Source: Spongorhabdus nitratireducens (GTDB taxonomy: Bacteria > Pseudomonadota > Gammaproteobacteria > Pseudomonadales > Endozoicomonadaceae). Taken from it: DNA of 64,000 bases. Each line of letters starts with the position of its first letter. The stretch's first letter is position 1. Both the position numbers and the translations under genes were made by a program. This document shows, one piece after another, positions 27,348-35,748 of this stretch. The stretch covers positions 62,001-126,000 of the forward strand of contig CANDOC010000013.1 of assembly GCA_947387575.1 (NCBI GenBank). Reading direction: 5' to 3'. The notes under the pieces are model-generated. The model did not search any database, was not told the DNA's origin, and saw only the letters and a list, made by a program, of their open reading frames with translations.

Positions 27348-28259
27348 TCAGTTCATCTGGCTGGACCATTTTGTAAATGGAGCCAGCGTTTCCGAAGGCG
27401 CATAACCGAAGTGTCGCTTGTACTCACGGCTGAACTGGGAAAAACTCTTGTAGCCGACCCGGTGACTGGCCTCATTAGCTCGCTTCCCTTCCTTGATCAG
27501 CACCTGTGCGTGCTGCAGTTTGCTCGACTTTATATACTGCAGTGGTGGCATATGCATGACACTTTTGAAAGTGTCGTAAAATGATGTTTTGCTCATATGC
27601 ACCTGGCTGGCCAGGTCATTGATATTAATAGCCTGATCAATATGGCCATGAATATACTGAATGGTTTTGGCAACGCTCTGAATCTGGCCATGCTGATTTA
27701 ACAGCTTGCACAGCGCTCCACCCTGTTCTCCGGTCAGAATTCGATAGTAAATTTCATCAAATACGGCATTGGACAGGATATCTGCTTCATAAGGAGTATT
27801 GGCAATACGCATCAAGCGGGTAAAGGCATCAACAATATCTTCCGAGGCTTTACCCGTCAGTACGCTGGAATGACTGGGTGGCTTTTCCGGGCAGCGATCA
27901 ATACCCAGCTGATCCAGCTTCAACACAAGATCAGCAAGGCGTGGCAAGTTGATTCGAATGGCAGCACCCAGAAATGGCTGCTCGTGTGTGGCGGAAATAA
28001 CCCTGCCTTTAGCGGGTACTGGAAGGAAATTGATAAACAGATCACCGGCCCCATAAGTGTACTCGTGCTCACCCACCACACAGGTTTTTTCGCCCTGGCC
28101 AATCAGACAGATCAGGGGTTCATACACGGTGCATTCGCCGGCATAGGGGGATGACACACGAAAAGCCATCACGTCATTTACCAGAGTCTTGTTTTCCCCA
28201 TCTTCCAGCGCATGCTCCGCCAGTAAATCGCGGAACTGGTTTAACCTTAACTCCCTCAT
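27348..28259 (-). CDS. AraC-family regulator with AraC_N sensor domain
   Basis: 303 residues. The N-terminal half is an AraC_N cupin-like sensor (CTVYEPLICLIGQGEKTCVVGEHEYTYGAGDLF); the C-terminal half has two HTH motifs (INDLASQVHMSKTSFYDTFK and ANEASHRVGYKSFSQFSREYKRHFG). Divergent from the RND pump 2 operon across a 225-base intergenic region, so it is its likely activator. Family members often respond to small organic compounds. Confidence 0.93.
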   Translation of the reverse strand: MRELRLNQFRDLLAEHALEDGENKTLVNDVMAFRVSSPYAGECTVYEPLICLIGQGEKTCVVGEHEYTYGAGDLFINFLPVPAKGRVISATHEQPFLGAAIRINLPRLADLVLKLDQLGIDRCPEKPPSHSSVLTGKASEDIVDAFTRLMRIANTPYEADILSNAVFDEIYYRILTGEQGGALCKLLNQHGQIQSVAKTIQYIHGHIDQAININDLASQVHMSKTSFYDTFKSVMHMPPLQYIKSSKLQHAQVLIKEGKRANEASHRVGYKSFSQFSREYKRHFGYAPSETLAPFTKWSSQMN

Positions 28260-28484
28260 AATGACTGCTCATAAAAAGTAACGTCGGAATATTATGCATC
28301 CTTCTCGCACTTTTGGATATTCATAAGTCGATTTTTCTGGAATATATTACATGCCATACAGGCTTGTAGCAGCCCTTGAACCAAAACCAGCCGTGGTTGT
28401 ATGCCGTAAACCTCTTGAACGCTGTTCGTTCATTCAAAGACAGAATTACCGACTTTATTGCTTCCCCGAGAAAAATTCCGAGTC

Positions 28485-29648
28485 ATGAAGATGCCTAGAT
28501 ATATCCGTTCAGGGCTGCTTGCAGTCCTCGCTGTTCCCGTACTGTTGGGAATCACGGCTTGTTCTCCCCAGGAGCAGGCTGCCGCTGCCAGTGAACATCC
28601 AAAGCAACCTGTTGATGTTGCTCCGGTACTGGTCACCGATGTGACTGACTGGAGTACTTTTACCACGCGATTGCAGTCACCGGACAGAATTGAACTTCGC
28701 CCGAGGGTGACGGGTATTATCGATCAGGTGCATTTCGATGAAGGCAGTCTGGTCAGGGAAGATCAGCTGTTGATCACTCTGGACCGTCGTACTTTTGCTG
28801 CAGAAGTAGCCCGCCTGGAAGCCCGGGAAAAAGCGGCACAGGCTGCTCTGGATCAGGCTTCCATGGAAGCAGAGCGGGGCACCAGCCTGCGCAGTGCCAA
28901 TGCAATTTCTGCCGAGCGGGCCGATGCGCGTAGATTCCTGGCAACCCAGCGCCGGGCAGAATTGGCTTCAGTTCAGGCTGAACTGAAAGCGGCCCGACTT
29001 AACCTCGAATTTACCGAAATCCGGGCGCCTATTTCCGGGCGTATCTCCAATGCTTTTATAACCCAGGGCAACGCTGTCAGAGCCAATGATACTGTGCTCA
29101 CACGACTGGTTTCCACTAACAAAGTGTATGCCTACTTCGATATTGATGAGCGCAGCTGGAACAGCAAGTTCAGTAATATCACTGCCAGCAATAACCTGGC
29201 AGCCTTCCTGCAACTTAATGGCGAAGACGGTTTTCAGCATCAGGGAACGCTCGACTTTATCGATAACACCGTTGATCCCCAAAGCGGGACTTTGAGGGTC
29301 CGTGCCACCTTTCCGGTTGATTCGGCACAATTGCGGCCAGGTGCTTTTGCCCGCATCCGAATTGCCCCGCAGAGTGCGAGGGCGCGTGTTCTAGTTCCTG
29401 AAAAAACCATTGGTACCGATCTCAATAATCGCTTTGTACTGGCGGTAGATGAAAATAATGTGCTTCAGTATCGCCCGGTTGTAACAGGTATCCGTGTGGG
29501 TGGCTTGCGTGTGATTGAGTCAGGTCTTGAGGCCGGTGACCGTGTTGCCGTTAACGGTCCGGCCCGAGTCGGTCCAGGTATGCCTGTTGATCCGCGGCCG
29601 GTAAAGATTGAAGCGCCGAAAAAGACGCTGGTAGTGGCCGGGGCATAA
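28485..29648 (+). CDS. RND periplasmic adaptor 2 (MexE-like lipoprotein)
   Basis: About 388 residues from ATG 28485 (MKMPRYIRSG). Lipobox GITACSPQ. Adaptor domains in order: lipoyl half (RVTGIIDQVHFDEGSLVREDQLL), hairpin rich in Ala/Glu/Arg, second half (IRAPISGRISNAFITQGNAV), beta-barrel and membrane-proximal domain. Four bases before the pump gene. The MexE-MexF type is suggested by the order adaptor-pump with an upstream divergent regulator. Confidence 0.93.
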   Translation: MKMPRYIRSGLLAVLAVPVLLGITACSPQEQAAAASEHPKQPVDVAPVLVTDVTDWSTFTTRLQSPDRIELRPRVTGIIDQVHFDEGSLVREDQLLITLDRRTFAAEVARLEAREKAAQAALDQASMEAERGTSLRSANAISAERADARRFLATQRRAELASVQAELKAARLNLEFTEIRAPISGRISNAFITQGNAVRANDTVLTRLVSTNKVYAYFDIDERSWNSKFSNITASNNLAAFLQLNGEDGFQHQGTLDFIDNTVDPQSGTLRVRATFPVDSAQLRPGAFARIRIAPQSARARVLVPEKTIGTDLNNRFVLAVDENNVLQYRPVVTGIRVGGLRVIESGLEAGDRVAVNGPARVGPGMPVDPRPVKIEAPKKTLVVAGA

Positions 29649-29652
29649 CCGT

Positions 29653-32600
29653 ATGAATATCAGTCATTTCTTTATTCATCGTCCGATCTTTGCAGCGGTT
29701 TTATCGCTGCTGATTTTGCTTGGCGGGGCGTTGTCTTTATTCCAGCTGCCGTTGAGTGAATACCCGGAAGTTGTTCCGCCTACAGTAACAATTACCGCCA
29801 ATTATCCCGGTGCAAATCCGAAAGTTATTGCAGAAACCGTAGCCTCTCCGCTGGAGCAGGAGCTGAGTGGTCTGGAAAACATGCTGTATCTGTCGTCCCA
29901 GTCAACATCTGACGGACGGATGACTATTACGGTGACGTTTGCTTTGGGCACTGATCTGGATAAAGCCCAGGTACAGGTTCAGAACCAGGTTGATCTGGCA
30001 TTGCCTCGTCTGCCGCAGGAAGTGCAGCGTCTGGGGGTGGTGACCGAAAAGGCTTCACCCAACCTGACAATGGTTGTAAACCTGTACTCTCCGGATAACA
30101 GTCGGGATATTGCCTACCTTGCCAACTACGCTGATATCTATATCGAAGATCAGCTGGCCGGTTTACCCGGAGTAGGGCAGGTGCGCCTGTTTGGTGGCAG
30201 TGCATACTCTATGCGTCTGTGGCTTAACCCGGATGCACTGGCCGAGCGTAGTCTAACCGCCAGCGATGTTGTGCAGGCGGTGCGTGAACAGAACCGTCAG
30301 GTTGCGGCAGGCAGTCTGGGGGCGCAGCCTACTGTGCAGCAGAACCAGTTTCAGGTGCTGCTGAATGTACAGGGCCGACTCAGCACTGTAGAAGAGTTTG
30401 AAAATATTGTTATACGGGTTGGTGAGCAGGGTGCTATCACCCGTTTGAAAGATGTTGCTCGGGTTGAACTGGGTCAGAGTAGTTATGCCTTGCGAGCCAG
30501 TCTGGATGGACAAACTGCGGTAGCGATTCCGGTGTTCCAGCGTCCGGGCTCCAATGCTATTGACCTTTCCGATGCCGTACGCGCCAAAATGGATGAGCTG
30601 TCCGGCCGGTTCCCGCAAGGTGTGACTTACGACATCGCTTACGATCCCACCGTATTCGTTCGCAGCTCTATTCAGGCGGTTATCGATACGCTGCTGGAAG
30701 CTGTGATTCTGGTGGTTCTGGTTGTTATCCTGTTCCTGCAAACATGGCGTGCGTCGATTATTCCGCTGATTGCTGTTCCGGTGTCGTTAATCGGAACCTT
30801 TGCTGTGATGCAGTGGCTGGGTGTTTCTATCAACACGCTGTCGCTGTTTGGTCTGGTATTGGCCATCGGTATTGTGGTGGACGATGCCATTGTGGTGGTG
30901 GAAAACGTAGAACGGAATATTGCCAACGGCCTCACACCGCTGGAAGCAACCAAGCAGGCCATGACCGAGGTGACTGGCCCGATCATTGCCATCGCGCTGG
31001 TACTTTGTGCGGTATTTATTCCCACCGCATTTATTCAGGGCCTGACCGGACAGTTTTATAAGCAGTTCGCACTGACTATTACCATTTCTACCCTGATTTC
31101 AGCCTTTAACTCGCTGACACTTTCTCCGGCGCTTTCTGCATTGCTGCTGAAGGGGCATGACAGTAAGCCGGATGTTTTGACCCGGGCAATGAATGCAGTA
31201 TTTGGTCGCTGGCTGTTTAACCCGTTCAACCGCCTGTTTGATTCTGCAGCAAAGGGTTATGAGTCTCTGGTAAAACGCCTGATTCGCTTTTCTGCCATTG
31301 TCGGTCTGGTCTATGTTGGTCTACTGGTAATGACCGGACAGATGTTCAATCAGGTACCCGGTGGTTTTATTCCGGCACAGGACAAACAGTATCTGCTGGC
31401 TATTGCCCAGCTGCCTGATGCTGCCAGTCTTGATCGTACTACAGCCGTAGTACGGGAAATGGAAGCGATTGCGGCACAGACACCGGGTGTTGCTCATACC
31501 GTGGCATTTCCGGGGTTGTCAGTGAATGGTTTTGTAAACGCAACCAATGCTGCGATTGTGTTCCTGCCGCTGGATGACTTCTCTGAACGTACCAGTCCGG
31601 AGCTGTCTGCGGGTGCCATTGCGGGTCAGCTGAATGCGCGTTTCTCGGTCATTGATGAAGCCTTTGTGGCCGTGTTCCCACCGCCTCCGATTCTGGGGCT
31701 GGGTTCGACCGGTGGTTTCAAACTGCAGTTGGAAGACCGGGCTAACCTGGGCTTTGAAGCCCTGTTTGATGCCCTGCAACAGACGCTGGCTGAAGGTCGC
31801 TCCAATCCTGCATTGATGGGCTTGTTCTCGAGCTTCCGTATTCAGGTGCCACAACTGGATATTACTGTGGACCGGGAGCAAGCGCTGATTCAGGGGATTC
31901 CTTTGAGTGAAGTGTTTGATGCCCTGCAGATCTATCTCGGATCGGTCTATATCAATGACTTCAACCTGTTTGGCCGTACCTATCAGGTGAATGCCCAGGC
32001 TGATGCCAAATACCGCCTTGATCCCGAACAGGTTCTGCGATTGGAAGTGCGTAACCGCGCCGGTGATATGGTGCCTCTGGGTTCTGTGGTTTCCATCAGT
32101 CCTGCACTCGGACCGGATCAGGTAATGCATTACAACAATTACCCCAGTGCAGAGCTTAATGGCAGCCCGGCACCCGGTTACAGTTCTGATCAGGCGCGGG
32201 CGGCTATTGAAACGGTAATGGCGAAAACCCTGCCGGAAGGTATCAGCTACGAGTGGACCGAGGTGACCTATCAGCAGATTCTGGCCGGTAATACCATGGT
32301 GTATATCTTCCCGCTGGTAGTACTGCTGGTGTTCCTGGTACTGGCGGCACAGTATGAAAGCCTGCGTCTGCCGCTGGCGATTATCCTGATTGTTCCCATG
32401 ACGATTCTGTCAGCGTTGTTGGGCGTATGGGCACTGAATGGTGATAACAATATCTTCACCCGTATTGCCCTGATTGTGCTGGTGGCCCTGGCAAGCAAGA
32501 ACGCCATTCTGATGGTTGAGTTCGCCAAGGAACGAAACGAGCAGGGACTGTCCCGGTTGGAAGCTATTTTAGAGGCCTGTCGTCTAAGACTGCGCCCGAT

Positions 32601-32805
32601 TCTGATGACTTCTATTGCCTTTACCGCGGGTGTTGTTCCTCTGGTGCTGGCATTCGGTCCCGGAGCAGAAATGCGACATGCGATGGGTATTGCGGTGTTT
32701 TACGGCATGCTCGGGGTAACATTCTTTGGACTGTTATTTACCCCGGTCTTCTATATGGCTGTCAGCAGAGGAGCAAAATCAGGGGCTAAGCCTGTGTCGC
32801 ATTAA
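29653..32805 (+). CDS. RND efflux transporter 2 (MexF/AcrB-like)
   Basis: 1050 residues, full length. The canonical TM4 Asp pair is present (GIVVDDAIVVVENVER), as are the TM10 Lys (ASKNAILMVEFAKER) and the PGFGPxxxMRHAMGI-like C-terminal region (AFGPGAEMRHAMGIAV). It is therefore a standard proton-driven drug/biocide exporter of the HAE1 group. Operon with adaptor 2; no channel gene follows. Confidence 0.96.
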   Translation: MNISHFFIHRPIFAAVLSLLILLGGALSLFQLPLSEYPEVVPPTVTITANYPGANPKVIAETVASPLEQELSGLENMLYLSSQSTSDGRMTITVTFALGTDLDKAQVQVQNQVDLALPRLPQEVQRLGVVTEKASPNLTMVVNLYSPDNSRDIAYLANYADIYIEDQLAGLPGVGQVRLFGGSAYSMRLWLNPDALAERSLTASDVVQAVREQNRQVAAGSLGAQPTVQQNQFQVLLNVQGRLSTVEEFENIVIRVGEQGAITRLKDVARVELGQSSYALRASLDGQTAVAIPVFQRPGSNAIDLSDAVRAKMDELSGRFPQGVTYDIAYDPTVFVRSSIQAVIDTLLEAVILVVLVVILFLQTWRASIIPLIAVPVSLIGTFAVMQWLGVSINTLSLFGLVLAIGIVVDDAIVVVENVERNIANGLTPLEATKQAMTEVTGPIIAIALVLCAVFIPTAFIQGLTGQFYKQFALTITISTLISAFNSLTLSPALSALLLKGHDSKPDVLTRAMNAVFGRWLFNPFNRLFDSAAKGYESLVKRLIRFSAIVGLVYVGLLVMTGQMFNQVPGGFIPAQDKQYLLAIAQLPDAASLDRTTAVVREMEAIAAQTPGVAHTVAFPGLSVNGFVNATNAAIVFLPLDDFSERTSPELSAGAIAGQLNARFSVIDEAFVAVFPPPPILGLGSTGGFKLQLEDRANLGFEALFDALQQTLAEGRSNPALMGLFSSFRIQVPQLDITVDREQALIQGIPLSEVFDALQIYLGSVYINDFNLFGRTYQVNAQADAKYRLDPEQVLRLEVRNRAGDMVPLGSVVSISPALGPDQVMHYNNYPSAELNGSPAPGYSSDQARAAIETVMAKTLPEGISYEWTEVTYQQILAGNTMVYIFPLVVLLVFLVLAAQYESLRLPLAIILIVPMTILSALLGVWALNGDNNIFTRIALIVLVALASKNAILMVEFAKERNEQGLSRLEAILEACRLRLRPILMTSIAFTAGVVPLVLAFGPGAEMRHAMGIAVFYGMLGVTFFGLLFTPVFYMAVSRGAKSGAKPVSH

Positions 32806-33255
32806 AGTCATCAACTTAAAACCATCAATATCAGCCTGCATTGGTTTCAAATAATGCAGGCTGGCAACTGGAGGACACTTTAAGTCTATTTCTATTTGTT
32901 GTGTGTGTTTCTGGGTAGCTGTACCGCGATAAGTTACAGCTACTTTTTTTGTATCCTTCCGCGCATTCCTCTCTATATATCGTATCTGGCATCAAATAGT
33001 GCCCCATATCTGATCGGGCATCCTATATTAACTGTCAGGAAATATTGTTATTTCGGTTCCCAGATTTACATAGTGTCACCGGCTGTCTGTGACAGGCTTC
33101 TTGATGGTCTCGATAAAGATGTTATAACATAACATCTTGCTGTGAGCCGCAGGGTTTTCTCCTACTTCTTTAGATTCTGGAAGCTCAGCCTTTATATGGC
33201 GACTGGTACATAGCTTTTGGGTATTTATTGCGCGAACCATCCATTGAGGAAGAAC
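32806..33255 (+). other. Intergenic region with 3' hairpin and Zur box
   Basis: 450 bases without a supported gene; a 78-codon frame inside has no coding character. It contains a stem-loop at 32833-32862 (AGCCTGCATT / AATGCAGGCT, 10 bp, 10-nt loop), likely the 3' end of the RND transcript, and the Zur-like palindrome listed below. Confidence 0.6.
33118..33136. promoter_or_regulatory. Zur box
   Basis: GATGTTAT-AAC-ATAACATC is an 8-bp inverted repeat that matches the Zur consensus core TGTTATA...TAACA. It lies 120 bases upstream of the MerC-like gene and upstream of folE2, a classic Zur target. Confidence 0.75.
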
Positions 33256-33669
33256 ATGAAAGCACTGCAAACCTATACTGATAAAGCGGCCATCGGGTTA
33301 TCGTTTCTTTGTCTGGCCCACTGTCTGGCGCTTCCTCTGATACTTGTGATGTTACCCAGTCTGACGGTCTTGAACCTGGAAAATGAGCTGTTCCATCTCG
33401 GGATGGTTGTCATTGTTGTGCCGACCAGCCTCTATGCCTTGACTCTTGGCTGCAAGAAGCACAAGAACTATCAACTGCTGGGCATCGGATTAGCGGGACT
33501 GGCCTTTCTGTTAGCAGCGGTTATCGGTGAAGAAATGGTTGGCGAATTTGGTGAGAAAGCGCTGACTATGATGGGCTCCCTTTTGATTGCTTACGGACAC
33601 TTCCGTAATTATCAGCTTTGCAGACATGCTGAAGATTGCTCCTGTGCCGAGCAGTGTATTGACACTTGA
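33256..33669 (+). CDS. MerC-domain membrane protein
   Basis: 137 residues from the ATG at 33256. Four membrane segments; the CLAHCLALPL motif in TM1 is the MerC signature Cys pair, and a Cys-rich C-terminus (LCRHAEDCSCAEQC) is likely metal-binding. MerC carries Hg2+ in mer operons, but there is no merA, merT or merP here. With a Zur box upstream and folE2 downstream, a role in zinc handling under starvation is the better inference. Confidence 0.8.
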   Translation: MKALQTYTDKAAIGLSFLCLAHCLALPLILVMLPSLTVLNLENELFHLGMVVIVVPTSLYALTLGCKKHKNYQLLGIGLAGLAFLLAAVIGEEMVGEFGEKALTMMGSLLIAYGHFRNYQLCRHAEDCSCAEQCIDT

Positions 33670-33934
33670 GAGTAGAAGGGGACTCACTCCATTCGTGAAT
33701 AAACAAACACACCCCGGAACGGTAATCAGTCATACAGGTCCTGACGCTTAATTTATCAGGGCCTGATTCTATTCATTATATGGATACCCTTTGTCAGGGG
33801 TTCATCTCGCTTTTCAATTAAACCTGCCTGTATTAATGGACCGTTGTTTTTTGAAGGCCAGCAGGTATGGAATCAATCACACTCTTCACAACGACCCGTG
33901 TTGAATAAGTTAATTAGTTGAATAAATAACAAAT
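33670..33934 (+). other. Intergenic, stem-loop between merC-like gene and folE2
   Basis: CAGGTCCTGA (33735-33744) and TCAGGGCCTG (33756-33765) form a 10-bp stem with one G-U pair and no T-tract. No second Zur box is evident, so folE2 may be read through from the upstream promoter or have its own. Confidence 0.4.
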
Positions 33935-34840
33935 ATGTCCATTAGCCAGCCACTTCCAGATGTTACCTCCGGCCAGATCAGCGACAGGCGATACCCATTG
34001 CAATGGGTTGGTATGGAAAAGATTGCGGTTCCTGTCTCTCTCCCCACAGAGGAAGGCAATAGTCAGACCCTTGTAGGGGAAGCTGATGTCTATGTCAGTC
34101 TGGATAAGGCTGAAGCCAAAGGTATACACATGTCACGGCTGCATGCCGTCATCAATACCCTTAATGATCACGAATGCAGTAAAGCGACGCTTGATAAACT
34201 GTTAGACAACATGATCACCTCTCAACAGGGTATCAGCAAAGGTGCAAAGATCCGGTTGAGCTTTAATGTGCTGCTCAGGAAACCTGCCTTGCTGAGTCCG
34301 GCCTCTGGCTTTCAGTCATATCCGGTTGTCATCACGGGGGAAATAAACAGGCATCTTCGCAGTTATGAAATGGAACTCAGTATTCCTTATTCCAGTACCT
34401 GTCCCTGTTCAGCCTCTCTGGCCCGCCAGCTTTACTCCAATGCTATTGATCAGGCTTTTCCCCAGGACCACATCTCTAAAACAGAGCTTCTTCAATGGGT
34501 GCAGGCAGAAACAGGCACGGTCGCCACGCCTCACAGTCAACGTTCATTTGCCTCTATCAAAATGTTGCTGGGTGACAGCAGTTGGCCTGAGGTCAGCTCA
34601 TTGATTCTGCATCTTGAAGAAGTGCTGGGTACAGCGGTGCAAACGGCTGTCAAACGAGTAGATGAGCAGGAATTCGCCAGACGCAATGCGCTCAATCTGA
34701 TGTTCTGTGAGGATGCGGCTCGCAAGATTAAGGAAAGTCTTGAAACAATGGAGTTTGTGCAAAGCTACTGGTTGAAAGTTGATCACCAGGAAAGCCTGCA
34801 TGCCCATAACGCAGTGGCTATCGATCAGAAATATATTTAA
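33935..34840 (+). CDS. folE2: GTP cyclohydrolase FolE2 (type IB)
   Basis: 301 residues. The family-specific Cys is in SSTCPCSAS, and the conserved region GEINRHLRSYEMELSIPY and KGIHMSRLH are present. It makes dihydroneopterin triphosphate for folate without needing Zn2+, replacing Zn-dependent FolE. folE2 is typically under Zur control, which agrees with the Zur box upstream of the neighbouring MerC-like gene. Confidence 0.96.
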   Translation: MSISQPLPDVTSGQISDRRYPLQWVGMEKIAVPVSLPTEEGNSQTLVGEADVYVSLDKAEAKGIHMSRLHAVINTLNDHECSKATLDKLLDNMITSQQGISKGAKIRLSFNVLLRKPALLSPASGFQSYPVVITGEINRHLRSYEMELSIPYSSTCPCSASLARQLYSNAIDQAFPQDHISKTELLQWVQAETGTVATPHSQRSFASIKMLLGDSSWPEVSSLILHLEEVLGTAVQTAVKRVDEQEFARRNALNLMFCEDAARKIKESLETMEFVQSYWLKVDHQESLHAHNAVAIDQKYI

Positions 34841-34894
34841 CAAACGTTTGCTCTCCGGTTGCCCGGAGCAAAATTTGAGCGTTTATATCTGCAT

Positions 34895-34928
34895 AATACC
34901 TCGCTTTAGATAGCCTAAGCGGGGTATT
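34895..34928. terminator. Bidirectional stem-loop between convergent genes
   Basis: AATACCTCGCTT / AAGCGGGGTATT, 12-bp stem with one G-U pair and a 10-nt loop, followed by TTC on the plus strand. Confidence 0.6.
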
Positions 34929-34969
34929 TCAATAAGCTGATATTGCTGTATGTGAGTGGTTACTTTTTC

Positions 34970-35491
34970 TTAGTGGTGCTGCGAGGTTTTACATGCCCTT
35001 AGTCGTGTTATTTTTAAGGAGCTACCGCAGCGAATCATATCCATTTCTTGATGACTTCTTATGTTAAAAACATTGCCTGCACTATCTCGGGCACTCCGTG
35101 TGATGTCGTATGAAGCTTTCCATCCATTGTTTTGATTGCCACTAACAACCAGGTTACTTACAGTGTGTTCATTCCAGACAATATTTTCCATTAGCTCACG
35201 ATACCAGCGTAGAAAGTCAGTTCTGGAATGAAGTGCGGCACCGGGATAGCGAAGATCAACAGGCTCAGCCAGCCGCTGCAGAAAATAGCCAGGTTCTTGC
35301 TGGTGGTCAAAAGCCGCAAACCACTGATAAATAAAACTGCCCACATCGTTCTGGCTGTATTCCAAACGGCTCTTTGCTTCGTAACCTGCGCTCAACCTTT
35401 GAATATTAACGGGCTGGTTGGCCTGAGTGTTGATTATCTGTAGTGCCAGTACGGCAATAACGGGAATTAATGTTATTTTTCTGGTTGCCAT
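34970..35491 (-). CDS. Exported NTF2/SnoaL-like protein
   Basis: 173 residues from the ATG at 35491 (MATRKITLIPVIAVLALQIINTQA signal). The mature part resembles an NTF2/SnoaL fold (GSFIYQWFAAFDHQQEPGYFLQRLAEPVDLRYP...RTDFLRWYRELMENIVWNEHTVSNLVV). No catalytic residue can be assigned. Lone gene. Confidence 0.65.
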   Translation of the reverse strand: MATRKITLIPVIAVLALQIINTQANQPVNIQRLSAGYEAKSRLEYSQNDVGSFIYQWFAAFDHQQEPGYFLQRLAEPVDLRYPGAALHSRTDFLRWYRELMENIVWNEHTVSNLVVSGNQNNGWKASYDITRSARDSAGNVFNIRSHQEMDMIRCGSSLKITRLRACKTSQHH

Positions 35492-35748
35492 TATTCGGGG
35501 ATTGTCCTTGTCAGGGTGATCATTGCCAGGTGGCAGCAATATAGTGATGAACCGGAACAGGGGCGGTGTTTTATCTACTAGCGGAAGTTATTTCAGATAA
35601 GCAGTGAGTTGGCAAAAGTCGCGCAGTGATATCTGAAATACCCTGAGGGCAGGAGGCTGTCAGGAAAGTATCAGGCATTGAAGGAACCTGATACAGACTG
35701 ACTTAAAACAGGCTATATCAGGTTTTTTATACAGAAGACCTATCGTGT

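Noticed and set aside
32896-33132. 78-codon frame before the MerC-like gene
   Set aside because: It runs through the Zur box and has no recognisable protein features beyond chance hydrophobicity.
33256-33669. Mercury-resistance operon
   Set aside because: Only a MerC-like protein is present; no merR, merT, merP or merA beside it, and a Zur box precedes it.
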